Positions 51,830 through 61,321 are shown, counted from the stretch's first letter. The stretch is DNA of 64,000 nt from DUML01 sp050949905 (GCA_050949905.1 JBMNGP010000034.1:1-64000), one strand, 5' to 3'. Notes: generated from the letters alone by a model not told the origin. Made by a program: numbers and translations.

Positions 51830-52507
51830 ATGATAGTATCAACCGATACAACTATCGGTATTCAGTGTGCCCAATGCGGAGAATTGCAGTTTAAGACTCT
51901 TTCAGTCTTTGCCTATTCCCACTTTAATAAAGATAGTTTCTGCAAGGCTTGCGGTGCTCCCTTAACAACCTTGACAAGTTTTACCCCAGGAAGATTTTGT
52001 CTGGAATACCCCTGCATTTATTGCGGTGAAACTCATTATATTATAGTGAAAAGGGTATTGCTGTGGGGTGATAAACTGCTGGAACTTTCCTGCACGGCTA
52101 AAGAACTGCCGGTTGGCTATATTGGACCCCAAAACCAGGTAGTCGGTTCTTGCCAAGAGCTGAAGAAAACATTTGTCCAGGTTGCTTCAGAACTTGTTAA
52201 GGATGAGGAGTCAGAAGCAGAGTTCGAGAATTTCTTCGTAGTTTATGCCGTCATGGAGAAGCTGAGCCAAATGGTGGAACGTAACCAGCTGGGTTGCCGC
52301 TGCGGGAATCATAATTTGGTTGTCGAGATTTTAAGCGACAGGATAGAACTGATCTGTGAAACCTGTAAGGCTATCGGGGTAATTCATACAGACAATAAGG
52401 ACATTTTGCGCATACTAGATGAGATGGCTTCAATCTTTTTAGAAGAAAATACAACCTGGTTTCTCAAAGACTCTTTTCCAGACCATAATATGGTCAAAAA
52501 TAAATGA
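51830..52507 (+). CDS. Multi-zinc-ribbon protein of unknown function
   Basis: The 225-residue protein holds several Cys pairs: CAQCG (about residue 13), CKACG (36), CIYCG (about 62), CRCG (about 160) and CETC (about 181), consistent with two or three zinc ribbons separated by a helical middle. The first half resembles CpXC-type zinc ribbons. The ending is acidic-hydrophobic helix. It lies between spo0F and fba on the same strand, 16 bases before fba, and is preceded by a GGGAGGAGAG site. I do not know its function; RNA, protein or nucleotide binding are all possible. Confidence 0.75.
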   Translation: MIVSTDTTIGIQCAQCGELQFKTLSVFAYSHFNKDSFCKACGAPLTTLTSFTPGRFCLEYPCIYCGETHYIIVKRVLLWGDKLLELSCTAKELPVGYIGPQNQVVGSCQELKKTFVQVASELVKDEESEAEFENFFVVYAVMEKLSQMVERNQLGCRCGNHNLVVEILSDRIELICETCKAIGVIHTDNKDILRILDEMASIFLEENTTWFLKDSFPDHNMVKNK

Positions 52508-52523
52508 GTGGAGGCGTTGGTAG

Positions 52524-53378
52524 ATGAGTTTCGTTTCAATTAAAGACCTGCTGCAGAAAGCACAGCAAGGCCGTTATGCTGTGGGGGCTTTCAATTGCAA
52601 TAATATGGAGATTGTTCAGGCCATTGTGGCTGCAGCCGAAGCGGAGAAGGCTCCGGTTATCATCCAGGCCAGCCAGGGTGCCATCAAATACGCCGGCTTA
52701 AATTACATAACAGCTCTCACCAAAGTGGCTGCTGCCAGTGTTAAGGTGCCGGTCGCACTGCATTTAGATCACGGAACAAGTTTTGACCAGTGTGTCCGGT
52801 GTATGGGCGGCGGTTTTAGTTCGGTGATGATCGATGGTTCCAAGCTGTCTTTAGATGAAAACATTGCTTTGACGAAAAAGGTTATTGAAGTTGCCCGTCC
52901 TTTAGGGATCTCTGTCGAGGGAGAACTGGGGAAAATCGGCGGGACTGAAGATGATATCAGTGTTTCCGAGAAGGACGCTTTCTTCACCGATCCTGCCGAA
53001 GCGGAAAGATTCTGCCGGGAGACCGGGGTGGATGCCTTAGCTGTTGCCATAGGGACTGCTCATGGCCAGTATAAAGGCATTCCTAAGCTGGACTTTGAAC
53101 GCCTGCAGGCGATTGCGCAGAGAGTCTCGACGCCTCTTGTCCTGCATGGCTCTTCCGGGGTACCGGATGATGCTATCCGCCAAGCAGTAAAGCTGGGCGT
53201 AGCTAAAGTAAATATTGATACTAATATCCGGGAAGCCTTTACTGAGGCCGCCCGCCAGGTATTTACCGCTAATCCTAAGGAGATAGATCCCCGGAAAGTA
53301 CTGGGGCCGGCCAGAGAAGCAGCGATTGAAATTATCAGGGAGAAAATTCGGCTCTTTGGCAGCAGCGGCCAAGCATAA
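52524..53378 (+). CDS. fba: Fructose-bisphosphate aldolase, class II
   Basis: The 284-residue zinc aldolase cleaves or forms fructose 1,6-bisphosphate. Zinc ligands and active-site residues are visible in ALHLDHGTSFDQC (about 80-92), EGELGKIGG (about 132-140), GTAHGQYKG (about 175-183) and LHGSSGVPDD (about 207-216), with the C-terminal NIDTNIREAFT loop. It has a good GGAGGCG site. Together with the transaldolase-like gene and glpX it gives a compact carbon-metabolism block. Confidence 0.95.
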   Translation: MSFVSIKDLLQKAQQGRYAVGAFNCNNMEIVQAIVAAAEAEKAPVIIQASQGAIKYAGLNYITALTKVAAASVKVPVALHLDHGTSFDQCVRCMGGGFSSVMIDGSKLSLDENIALTKKVIEVARPLGISVEGELGKIGGTEDDISVSEKDAFFTDPAEAERFCRETGVDALAVAIGTAHGQYKGIPKLDFERLQAIAQRVSTPLVLHGSSGVPDDAIRQAVKLGVAKVNIDTNIREAFTEAARQVFTANPKEIDPRKVLGPAREAAIEIIREKIRLFGSSGQA

Positions 53379-53497
53379 TAAGCGGCACCTTAGCGCATTC
53401 TAAACTAGAGCTGGAAGTTTATTGCCGGATTAAAGCAAAGCATAAGATATCCGGCTAAGAATTAGTTTGGTTGAAGAGGCTAAGGAGGTTAAGCCAG

Positions 53498-54145
53498 ATG
53501 CGTTTTTTCTTGGATTCGGCCAATCTAAAGGAAATAACCCAAGCCTGGGAGATGGGGGTTATTTCCGGGGTTACCACCAATCCTTCCTTGGTGGCTAAGG
53601 AAGGAGCGGATTTTCATAAGCTTATCCGGGAAATTGCCGGTATTGTTGACGGGCCGATCAGCGCGGAAGTAATCGCTTTGGATTCTGAGGGAATGCTTTC
53701 TGAGGCGAGAGTTCTCGCCGGGCTTGCTCCTAATGTTGTTGTTAAGATTCCCATGACGCCTGAGGGCTTAAAGGCAGTCAAGACCTTGGCTGCAGAAGAA
53801 ATCCCTACTAATGTCACTTTAGTCTTTACCCCTATCCAGGCTTTGTTGGCTGCCCGGGCCGGTGCGGCTTTTGTCAGTCCTTTCTTAGGAAGGCTCGATG
53901 ATATTGGGGAAGTAGGAATAAAGCTGCTGGAAGATATTTGCGAAGTTTTTACGGTGCATGATTTGGACTGCGAGGTGATTGCTGCCAGTATCCGCAATCC
54001 CGTACATGTCTTGGAGGCTGCTAAAATAGGAGCGGACTATGCTACAGTACCGTTTACCGTACTTAAACAATTGTCGGGGCATCCTTTAACCACAGCAGGG
54101 ATTGAGAAATTCCTGGCAGACTGGAAGAAAGTTTCAAGGAGTTAA
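53498..54145 (+). CDS. Transaldolase-like / fructose-6-phosphate aldolase family protein
   Basis: The 215-residue protein is a small TalC/Fsa-type transaldolase: MRFFLDSANLKEI at the start, GVTTNPSLVAKEG near residue 27, the Schiff-base Lys in VVKIPMTPEG near residue 84, NVTLVFTPIQALLAARAGA and AASIRNPVHV. The ATG at 53498 follows AAGGAGG. The small size excludes full-length TalB. Whether it is a true transaldolase (pentose phosphate pathway) or a fructose-6-phosphate aldolase cannot be told from the sequence. Confidence 0.9.
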   Translation: MRFFLDSANLKEITQAWEMGVISGVTTNPSLVAKEGADFHKLIREIAGIVDGPISAEVIALDSEGMLSEARVLAGLAPNVVVKIPMTPEGLKAVKTLAAEEIPTNVTLVFTPIQALLAARAGAAFVSPFLGRLDDIGEVGIKLLEDICEVFTVHDLDCEVIAASIRNPVHVLEAAKIGADYATVPFTVLKQLSGHPLTTAGIEKFLADWKKVSRS

Positions 54146-54301
54146 AGATGAACCTAAGCTGAGAATAAGCTATAATATAACTTATCAATGATTTCCTCCG
54201 GCTTTATTTCAAGTTTTTATTAAGTTTTTTTACTTCAAGGTTATTACTCAAGGCTGAATTATAAGCTTAAGCCTTGAATTTTTTCTGTGAGGAGGATACG
54301 T

Positions 54302-55276
54302 ATGGAAAGAGAACTCACCATGGAGTTTGCCAGGGTTACAGAGGCAGCTGCTCTGGCCTCAGCCCGCTGGGTTGGGATGGGACAAAAGGAAGCTGCCGAT
54401 AATGCCGCGGTCGAAGCCATGAGATCGTTGTTTGATACTGTTCATATGGACGGGACGGTAGTAATCGGCGAAGGGGAAATGGATGAAGCTCCCATGCTTT
54501 ACATTGGGGAAAAGCTGGGCACTGGGGAAAAACCGGAGGTGGATGTTGCGGTTGACCCTCTGGAAGGCACCAATCTGGTAGCCAAGGGAATGCCCGGGGC
54601 TATTGCTGTCCTGGCTGTTACCAAAAGGCACGGCTTGCTTCACGCGCCGGATATGTACATGAATAAAATCTCGGTTGGCCCCCAGGCTGCCGGGCGAATC
54701 CATCTTGACGCACCTGTTGCGGAAAATTTGGCTAATGTTGCCGAGGCCATGCATAAGAAAGTCCAGGATTTAACTGTGGTAATTTTGGATCGTCCCCGTC
54801 ATTATGAGTTGATTAAGCAGGTCAGGGAATGCGGAGCCAGAATCCGCTTAATTACCGATGGCGATGTTGCTCCGGCGGTGGCCTGTGCTATTGAAGGCAG
54901 CGGTATCGATATCATGATGGGGATCGGCGGGGCACCGGAGGGTGTTCTGGCTGCCGCGGCATTACGTTGTATGGGCGGCGAAATGCAGGGCAGGCTCTGG
55001 CCTGAGGATGAAGCCGATATTGAAAGAGCCCGGAAATTAGGAATTACCGATATTAATAAACTACTCACTTTGGATGACCTGGTGAATACGGACGATATAT
55101 TCTTTGCCGCTACCGGTATTACGGAAGGAGCTTTGCTCAAAGGAGTAACTTTTAACAGCTATGGAGCTACCACCCACAGTGTGGTAATGCGGGGTAAGAC
55201 CGGAACGGTGCGTTTTATTGAAGCCAAACATTATTTTGCTAAGAAACCTAAATATGCTATAAAAGGCGCCTATTAA
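54302..55276 (+). CDS. glpX: Fructose-1,6-bisphosphatase, class II
   Basis: The 324-residue metal-dependent phosphatase removes the 1-phosphate of fructose 1,6-bisphosphate in gluconeogenesis. Metal and substrate motifs include VVIGEGEMDEAPML (about 57-70) and DVAVDPLEGTNLVAKG (about 82-97). The end contains GVTFNSYGATTHSVVMRG. The ATG at 54302 follows GGAGGA. In many Bacillota rho follows glpX; here rpmE follows directly. Confidence 0.93.
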   Translation: MERELTMEFARVTEAAALASARWVGMGQKEAADNAAVEAMRSLFDTVHMDGTVVIGEGEMDEAPMLYIGEKLGTGEKPEVDVAVDPLEGTNLVAKGMPGAIAVLAVTKRHGLLHAPDMYMNKISVGPQAAGRIHLDAPVAENLANVAEAMHKKVQDLTVVILDRPRHYELIKQVRECGARIRLITDGDVAPAVACAIEGSGIDIMMGIGGAPEGVLAAAALRCMGGEMQGRLWPEDEADIERARKLGITDINKLLTLDDLVNTDDIFFAATGITEGALLKGVTFNSYGATTHSVVMRGKTGTVRFIEAKHYFAKKPKYAIKGAY

Positions 55277-55438
55277 GATAGCTGGGAGGCTCTATGTCAT
55301 TCTGAAAGAAGTGCTGCCTTTTGTCAGCCAACACCTAAAAATGAGTTCTTGACCCGCTGTCAGTGTTTATGCTAAAATATTTTAAGTTGACTGCAAAATA
55401 TGCTTAGCGGATCTGAAGGAGAAGGAAGGTGACTGAGC

Positions 55439-55639
55439 GTGAAGGAAAAAATCCATCCTAAATACCAACAAACTACGATTAGCTGTGTCTGCGGCAATGT
55501 TATAGAGACAGGTAGCACCAAGAAAGACATTAGAGTTGAAATCTGTTCCAAGTGCCATCCTTATTACACAGGTGTTCAGAGATTTGTTGATTCCGGTGGA
55601 CGTGTCGACCGCTTTAAAAAGAAATACGGAATGCAATAA
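55439..55639 (+). CDS. rpmE: 50S ribosomal protein L31, zinc-binding form
   Basis: The 66-residue ribosomal protein has the Cys pair motif CVCG and CSKCHPYYTG, the zinc-binding (C+) version of L31, which serves as a zinc store on the ribosome and may be replaced by a zinc-free form under zinc limitation. It ends RVDRFKKKYGMQ, a family signature. Translation starts at GTG behind GGAAGGTGA. A compact terminator follows. Confidence 0.95.
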   Translation: MKEKIHPKYQQTTISCVCGNVIETGSTKKDIRVEICSKCHPYYTGVQRFVDSGGRVDRFKKKYGMQ

Positions 55640-55668
55640 CAACGGCTGCGGTCGTTGCCAGGAAAAGG

Positions 55669-55691
55669 AGCAGAGCGCAAGCTCTGCTTTT
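55669..55691 (+). terminator. Terminator of rpmE
   Basis: AGCAGAGC (55669-55676) and GCTCTGCT (55681-55688) form a perfect 8-bp stem around the GNRA-like loop gcaa, followed by tttt. Confidence 0.88.
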
Positions 55692-55809
55692 CAATTATCT
55701 GTTTTTTAATTAAGGCATTTTTTTGCTGAAGCAGTGCTTTACCCAGTGCCCTTTTTGAGCTTTAAAAGAGGATTTAGTTAGAGAATAAGTAAAAATTGGA
55801 GAGAATATC

Positions 55810-56688
55810 ATGGGGAAACCTGTACAATACGGAGGCCAAGCTTTAATCGAAGGAGTTATGATGCGCGGCCCCAAAGCTATTGCTATGGCTATCCGCCTGC
55901 CTAACGGAGAAATTGAGGTTACGCATCAAGAAATAAACCCCTGGTCGCAGAAGCCTGTTTTTAAACTGCCTATTATCCGCGGTTTTATTGCTTTGCTGGA
56001 TTCTCTGATTCTTGGCACTAAAGCCTTAATGTTTTCGGCTAATAAGGCCGTAGGCGAAGAAGAGGGCGAAGAACTCAGCTTCTGGGAGATGGCTCTGACC
56101 ATTATTATTGCCCTGGGAGCAGGAGTCCTGCTTTTTGTCGGCCTGCCGACCGCTTCAGCTCATTTGCTTGACCACCTTTTCCCCGGGACCGTGCTGCAGA
56201 ATCTATTAGAAGGATTAATCCGCCTGGCGGTTTTATTTATCTATATTATTCTAATCTCCAGGCTGAGCGATATACAAAGAGTTTTTCAATATCATGGAGC
56301 CGAGCATAAAACCATTTTTGCTTATGAAGCGGGGGAAGAATTAAAAGTAGAAAATGCCCGCAAGTATTCGCGCTTGCATCCCCGCTGTGGGACAAGTTTT
56401 TTGCTTATCGTGGTTATCGTCAGTATTTTTGTTTTTGCATTTCTAGGCTTAGAACCTCTCTGGTGGCGGATTGTTTCCCGTGTGCTGTTGATGCCTCTGG
56501 TGGCCGGTATTTCGTATGAACTGCTGAAGTTTTCGAGCCGTCATACCGATTCCCGGGTTTGCCGCTTCCTGATAGCCCCTGGGTTGCTTCTGCAAAGGCT
56601 GACTACCAGAGAACCGGATGATTCCCAACTGGAAGTAGCTATCGCCTCCTTAAACGGGATAGTGCAAACAGGCCAGGAATTGTCCTAG
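55810..56688 (+). CDS. yqhQ: DUF1385 membrane protein (YqhQ family)
   Basis: The 292-residue protein has four predicted helices and the hallmarks of DUF1385: YGGQALIEGVMMRGPKAIAMA at the N-terminus, FQYHGAEHKTIFAYEAGE (about 157-174) and RLHPRCGTSFL (about 192-202). The HGAEHK and Cys-containing motifs are nearly invariant in the family, whose function is not firmly known. It lies directly upstream of prfA, the usual position in Firmicutes, and is probably constitutively expressed. Confidence 0.9.
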   Translation: MGKPVQYGGQALIEGVMMRGPKAIAMAIRLPNGEIEVTHQEINPWSQKPVFKLPIIRGFIALLDSLILGTKALMFSANKAVGEEEGEELSFWEMALTIIIALGAGVLLFVGLPTASAHLLDHLFPGTVLQNLLEGLIRLAVLFIYIILISRLSDIQRVFQYHGAEHKTIFAYEAGEELKVENARKYSRLHPRCGTSFLLIVVIVSIFVFAFLGLEPLWWRIVSRVLLMPLVAGISYELLKFSSRHTDSRVCRFLIAPGLLLQRLTTREPDDSQLEVAIASLNGIVQTGQELS

Positions 56689-56848
56689 GCAACAACAAGA
56701 AGGCAGAAAGAAAACAATAGACAAAACCAGGCTTGAACTGGGAACTTAAGGTTACGATGTGTTTTGGCTAAATAATTTTTGAGTTAGCATGAGAATGAAA
56801 AGTCCTAAGGTGTTAAGGAACTTTAATGTAGGCGGGAGAGATTGAACC

Positions 56849-57916
56849 ATGCTGAAAAGACTGGACGAAATTGAGAAAAAATATGAGGAATTAAGTGAGC
56901 TTTTAGCTAATCCCGAAGTGATAGCCAATCAGGCCGAATACCAAAAACATGCCAGAAACCAGGCCAGCCTCGAGGATACGGTCACGACCTACCGGGAGTA
57001 TAAAAACATTGCTGCCCAACTTGAAAATACCAAAGCCCTCCTGCAAGAGGATCTTGAGCCGGAAATGCAAGAGATGGCTGAGCTTGAGCTCGAGGAACTG
57101 GAAGAAAAACTCGAAAAACTGGAAGCGGAATTAAAACGTTTGCTCCTGCCTAAGGACCCCAATGACGAAAAAAACGTTATTATGGAAATCAGAGCGGGGG
57201 CCGGCGGAGATGAAGCGGCTCTCTTTGCCGGTGTTCTTTATAAAATGTATACCAAGTACGCAGAGAATCAAAATTGGAAGACGGACATCCTTAGCGCCAA
57301 CTATACCGACATCGGTGGTTTTAAGGAAGTAATTTTCATAATCGAAGGGCGCGGGGCTTACAGCAGGTTAAAATTTGAAAGCGGAGTACACCGCGTTCAG
57401 CGGATTCCTACGACCGAGTCCGGGGGGAGGATTCACACTTCCACTGCCACAGTGGCGGTATTACCGGAAGCTGAAGAAGTGGATGTGGAGATTAATCCCA
57501 ATGATATCCGGATTGATATTTTTTGCTCCAGCGGACCGGGTGGACAGTCGGTTAACACTACACAGTCCGCTGTCCGCATAACCCACTTGCCTACCGGGAT
57601 AGTGGTTTCCTGCCAGGATGAGAAATCACAGCTTAAAAATAAAGATAAAGCTCTTAAAGTCCTAAGAGCAAGGTTGATGGAGAAGGCCGAGCAGGAAGCT
57701 ATGGGCGAGATAGCTCAAGAACGCAGAAGCCAGGTGGGGACTGGTGACAGAAGTGAACGCATCCGCACTTATAATTACCCGCAGGGCAGAGTATCCGACC
57801 ATCGGATTGGGCTGACTCTGCACAAGCTGGATGCCGTTCTCTTAGGCGAATTGGATGAAATCATTGAAGCCCTGATTACGGCTGATCAGGCGGAGAGGCT
57901 CAAAGCTTCGGTTTAA
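56849..57916 (+). CDS. prfA: Peptide chain release factor 1
   Basis: The 355-residue factor ends translation at UAA and UAG. It has the catalytic GGQ in SSGPGGQSVNTTQSAVR near residue 233 and the RF1 domain order: helical N-terminus (about 1-100), then GAGGDEAALFAG. The PAT-type tripeptide region is present near residue 186 as IPTTESGG. The following prmC methylates its GGQ Gln, and the pair is conserved. Confidence 0.94.
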   Translation: MLKRLDEIEKKYEELSELLANPEVIANQAEYQKHARNQASLEDTVTTYREYKNIAAQLENTKALLQEDLEPEMQEMAELELEELEEKLEKLEAELKRLLLPKDPNDEKNVIMEIRAGAGGDEAALFAGVLYKMYTKYAENQNWKTDILSANYTDIGGFKEVIFIIEGRGAYSRLKFESGVHRVQRIPTTESGGRIHTSTATVAVLPEAEEVDVEINPNDIRIDIFCSSGPGGQSVNTTQSAVRITHLPTGIVVSCQDEKSQLKNKDKALKVLRARLMEKAEQEAMGEIAQERRSQVGTGDRSERIRTYNYPQGRVSDHRIGLTLHKLDAVLLGELDEIIEALITADQAERLKASV

Positions 57917-58052
57917 GCTTAACTGTGGACACCAACGTCCTTCCGCCAGAGGGGACAGACCGCTTTCTTAGAGGATTTATTGCTTCTTGGCAAGGAGAAA
58001 AACTATTAAATTACGCTAACGATTAAAGGACTGGAATGGTTTTAAGCTAAAA

Positions 58053-58925
58053 ATGATGGATGAAGATTTTACTTTTAAGTCAGCTCAGACCTTGGACTTA
58101 TTGATTGCCGGGGCGAAGTACCTCGAGCAGCGGGGAGTAGCCGCTGCCCGGGTTGAAGCCGATCTTATCCTTTCACATGTCCTAGGGGTGTCCAGAGCCC
58201 AGCTCTACTTGCAAAGGGAAGAAGATGTTGCCGCGGAGAAGATTCGGCAATATACTGAACTTCTGGTTAGGCGGGGAGACAGAGAACCGCTGGCTTATTT
58301 GTTCAAGACCCGTGAATTTATGGGTCTTGATTTCTATGTGGATCAGCGGGTGCTTATCCCTAGGCCGGAAACGGAATTACTCGTGGAAAAAATCCTGGAA
58401 ATTGGGAAGAATAATTTTTCAGGAGAACAAATCAGGGTTCTGGACCTGGGTACCGGCAGTGGGGCTATTGCCATTTCTCTGGCTTACTATTGGCCGGAAG
58501 TTTCGCTCACTGCTGTGGATATCTCTGCCGGAGCCTTGGCTGTTGCTCAGGAAAATGCCCGCCGGCACAAGGTTAAGCTGGATTTGCGGCAGGGAGATCT
58601 CTTTCAGCCCGTTTCCGGGGAAAAATTTGCCGTTATCGCCTCTAATCCGCCCTATGTCTCGCCGGAGGAATACTCCTTATGTTCTCCGGAAGTAAAAAAG
58701 GAACCTACCCTGGCTCTTTTGGGCGGGTCCGACGGGCTGGACTATTATCGCTGCTTAGCTCTCCAGGCCAGGGAGCATCTCTTACCGGGGGGTTTTATTA
58801 TTATGGAGATCGGGCAGGCTCAGGGGCTAAAAGTTAGGGAGCTTTTCAGGGCTGAAGGTTTTGAGACCTCAATATTCCTTGATTATGCAGGACTGGATAG
58901 AATAGTACTGGCCAAAAAAGAATAA
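58053..58925 (+). CDS. prmC: Release factor glutamine methyltransferase
   Basis: The 290-residue enzyme methylates the Gln of the GGQ motif in release factors. It has an N-terminal helical domain (about 1-85), the S-adenosylmethionine motif VLDLGTGSGAIAIS near residue 130 and the catalytic SNPPYVSPEE near residue 195, in which NPPY binds the Gln amide. The start codon is one of two tandem ATGs after a weak site. It is adjacent to prfA, its substrate's gene. Confidence 0.94.
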   Translation: MMDEDFTFKSAQTLDLLIAGAKYLEQRGVAAARVEADLILSHVLGVSRAQLYLQREEDVAAEKIRQYTELLVRRGDREPLAYLFKTREFMGLDFYVDQRVLIPRPETELLVEKILEIGKNNFSGEQIRVLDLGTGSGAIAISLAYYWPEVSLTAVDISAGALAVAQENARRHKVKLDLRQGDLFQPVSGEKFAVIASNPPYVSPEEYSLCSPEVKKEPTLALLGGSDGLDYYRCLALQAREHLLPGGFIIMEIGQAQGLKVRELFRAEGFETSIFLDYAGLDRIVLAKKE

Positions 58926-58969
58926 AATGGGAACAGCAGCTTTTTTGGCTTAAGTTTTGAGGAGACAAA

Positions 58970-60085
58970 ATGAAAACAAAAAGGTATTATCTTGGAGAAG
59001 AAAAGTGTGGTGATTCCTCCCGGCCGGAGGCTGCCTGGGAAGATGCAATTCAAGAAGCAGTCAGCTTGCTTAAGCAGGGGGAGGTAGTGGCTTTTCCTAC
59101 CGAAACGGTTTATGGCCTAGGAGCTAATGCTCTAGACCCCCAAGCCTGTGCAAAAATTTTTGCAGTGAAAGGGCGTCCGGCCGATAACCCTTTGATAGTG
59201 CATGTTGCTTCTGTTGCTGACGCGCGCCGGGTTGCCCGGGTCTGGCCGCAGCAAGCTGAGATTTGCGCCCGGGAGTTTTGGCCTGGGCCTTTGACCATTG
59301 TTTTACCCAAAAAGGAGGAAATTCCCGCTCTTGTCAGCGGCGGTTTGGATACAGTAGCCATTCGCATGCCTTCCCACCCAGTTGCCCTGGCTTTGCTCCA
59401 AAAGACCGGATTTCCGGTAGCTGCACCCAGCGCCAATCTTTCCGGGAAGCCGAGCCCAACTGAAGGCAAGCATGTCTGGCAGGATTTGCAGGGTAAGATC
59501 CCGCTGCTAATCGATGCCGGCAAGTGCCGGGTTGGTTTAGAATCAACAGTTTTGGACTTAACGGGCCAAACTCCGGTTATTCTCCGCCCCGGCGGCGTAA
59601 CCTTTGAACAATTGACTAGGGCTTTAGGCCAGGTTGAAGTGGACCGCGGGGTTAAAGGGGATACTGAGACAGCCATAAAACCCAGGTCTCCGGGAATGAA
59701 ATACCGGCATTATGCACCGCAAGGCGAAGTTCGGTTAATCAGTGGTTCAACCCAGGAAAAAACGGAGCAAGTGGCGAAGTACTTAAGGGCTAAGGAAGCA
59801 GGCAGGAAAATCGCCCTCATTTGCCTGGAGGAAACTGCTGCCGGCCTGGAAAAGGTAACCCTGGCCAATGTAGATTTGTTGTTTATTCTGGGTTCCGGGC
59901 GGCAAAGCAGAGAAGCCGCAAGCCGTTTATTTGAGGGGTTAAGGTTATGCGACGAGCATAATATTGATTTGATTTTGGCTGAAGAAATGCCGGAGAAAGG
60001 GATTGGCCTGGCGTTTATGAACCGCTTGCATAAAGCTGCCGGCCAAAAAAAATTCACACCACCATCACAGGCAGGAATACCTTAA
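58970..60085 (+). CDS. tsaC: Threonylcarbamoyl-AMP synthase (TsaC/Sua5, YwlC type)
   Basis: The 371-residue protein makes threonylcarbamoyl-AMP for t6A at tRNA position 37. The YrdC domain (about 20-225) includes VVAFPTETVYGLGANA, KGRPADNPLIVHV, the HPVALALL stretch and APSANLSGKPSPT, with a LDLTGQTPVILRPGG strand. The extra C-terminal Sua5 domain (about 235-350) after SPGMKYRHYAP makes this the longer Sua5 form. A trmO gene that methylates t6A is also in this window. Confidence 0.92.
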   Translation: MKTKRYYLGEEKCGDSSRPEAAWEDAIQEAVSLLKQGEVVAFPTETVYGLGANALDPQACAKIFAVKGRPADNPLIVHVASVADARRVARVWPQQAEICAREFWPGPLTIVLPKKEEIPALVSGGLDTVAIRMPSHPVALALLQKTGFPVAAPSANLSGKPSPTEGKHVWQDLQGKIPLLIDAGKCRVGLESTVLDLTGQTPVILRPGGVTFEQLTRALGQVEVDRGVKGDTETAIKPRSPGMKYRHYAPQGEVRLISGSTQEKTEQVAKYLRAKEAGRKIALICLEETAAGLEKVTLANVDLLFILGSGRQSREAASRLFEGLRLCDEHNIDLILAEEMPEKGIGLAFMNRLHKAAGQKKFTPPSQAGIP

Positions 60086-60127
60086 AGCATAGCCTGAGAA
60101 AGTAAAACCGGATGGGAGGCTTTTAAC

Positions 60128-60679
60128 TTGGAATTGGCCTGGGTAATAGCTGTATCCATAGCTTTGGGGATGGATGCCTTTTCCTTTTCCTTAGCTCTGG
60201 GGCTAATCGGAATTCGTAACCGGACAGCGGTTCGCTTGGCGTTAATCGTAGCAGTATTTCATGTCTTTATGCCATTAATCGGGCTTTGGGCAGGACAAAA
60301 GCTGGGAACTCTTTTTGGGGATATAGCCATTGCTATTGGTGCTATTATTCTCCTTTGGCTGGGGGGTAAAATGATGTGGTGTGCTCTGCGCGGCGAGGAA
60401 ACCGTATCTAAGGTGCCCAGCCTGAAAGGGTGGGGTATTTATGGCCTGGCCGGCAGTGTCAGCCTTGATGCCCTTAGTGTCGGTTTTTCCTTGGGGACTT
60501 TTGTCAGTAAAATTATGCTTGCTACCCTAATCATGGGTTTTACGGCCGGAATTATGACAGGGGGAGGGGTTCTGCTTGGCCGGCGGGTAGGCACTTGGCT
60601 GGGTTGTAAAGCAGAAGCTTTGGGCGGTTTGATCTTATTGCTAATCGGCCTGCGTATGGCGCTGGAAGTAATACTCTAG
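60128..60679 (+). CDS. mntP: Manganese efflux pump MntP
   Basis: The 183-residue membrane protein has six helices in two inverted repeats, each with a Asp-Ala motif: LGMDAFSFSLALG (about 13-25) and GSVSLDALSVGFSLG (about 107-121). It exports Mn2+ to avoid toxicity. The start is TTG behind GGGAGGC. The spacer to tsaC is only 42 bases, too short for a yybP-ykoY manganese riboswitch, so regulation must be upstream or absent. It lies in the usual ywlC-mntP-ywlE order. Confidence 0.9.
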   Translation: MELAWVIAVSIALGMDAFSFSLALGLIGIRNRTAVRLALIVAVFHVFMPLIGLWAGQKLGTLFGDIAIAIGAIILLWLGGKMMWCALRGEETVSKVPSLKGWGIYGLAGSVSLDALSVGFSLGTFVSKIMLATLIMGFTAGIMTGGGVLLGRRVGTWLGCKAEALGGLILLLIGLRMALEVIL

Positions 60680-60719
60680 AAATGTTTCCCCTGTGGAGAA
60701 AAGAGGTTATAATAAAACC

Positions 60720-61184
60720 ATGAAAATTTTATTTGTCTGCACCGGAAATACCTGCCGCAGTCCGATGGCTCAAAAGTTGGCGGAATTATACTTGCCGGGG
60801 GAGTGTGAGGTCTTTTCAGCGGGGATTAATGCTATGGCCAATGAGCAAGCCAGTTTGCAGGCGATTGAGGTGCTTAAGGAAAAAGGGATGGACTTAAGCG
60901 GCCATAGGTCTGTAAGGCTTGAGGATGAGATGCTCAAGGCTGCTGACTATGTTTTTACGATGACTCGCTCCCAGGAAGCCTATGTAAGTAATCTTTTTCC
61001 GCAATATAGAGAAAAAGTTAAAGCTTTGGGGCCTTGGCTGGGCAGCGGGGGTGATATTCTTGATCCCTGGGGGGGTTCTGTAGAGGTTTACCGCCGCTGC
61101 CGTGAGGAATTGGAGGCCATGCTTAAAGCTCTGGCTCTTAGGCTTCAGGACTTGGACAAACACTCTTTTCCGGATAGAAAATAG
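60720..61184 (+). CDS. ywlE: Low-molecular-weight protein phosphatase, YwlE type
   Basis: The 154-residue enzyme has the CX5R active site FVCTGNTCRSPMA at the N-terminus and the general acid Asp in ILDPWGGS near residue 117. In B. subtilis YwlE acts on phosphoarginine; the Thr after the nucleophile (CTGNTCR) is the residue that favours phosphoarginine over phosphotyrosine. The ATG at 60720 is selected from family length, although the ribosome binding site (GAGGTT) is about 13 bases away; an upstream GTG at 60693 is possible. rpiB follows. Confidence 0.9.
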   Translation: MKILFVCTGNTCRSPMAQKLAELYLPGECEVFSAGINAMANEQASLQAIEVLKEKGMDLSGHRSVRLEDEMLKAADYVFTMTRSQEAYVSNLFPQYREKVKALGPWLGSGGDILDPWGGSVEVYRRCREELEAMLKALALRLQDLDKHSFPDRK

Positions 61185-61321
61185 CCGTGAGTTTATTTAG
61201 CTCCAAAGAGGTTCTTAAAAGCAGGAGTTTTTTGTAATAAGTAGTCACAGGCAACATGGTTTTTTAGGTAAAAATATATTTTGTTCATAATAAGTTAGAG
61301 TAATAATTGGAGGTAAAATTG

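Noticed and set aside
55296..55305. GTCATTCTGA after glpX as a second MITE arm
   Set aside because: Only ten bases match, no inverted partner is nearby, and the match may be by chance.
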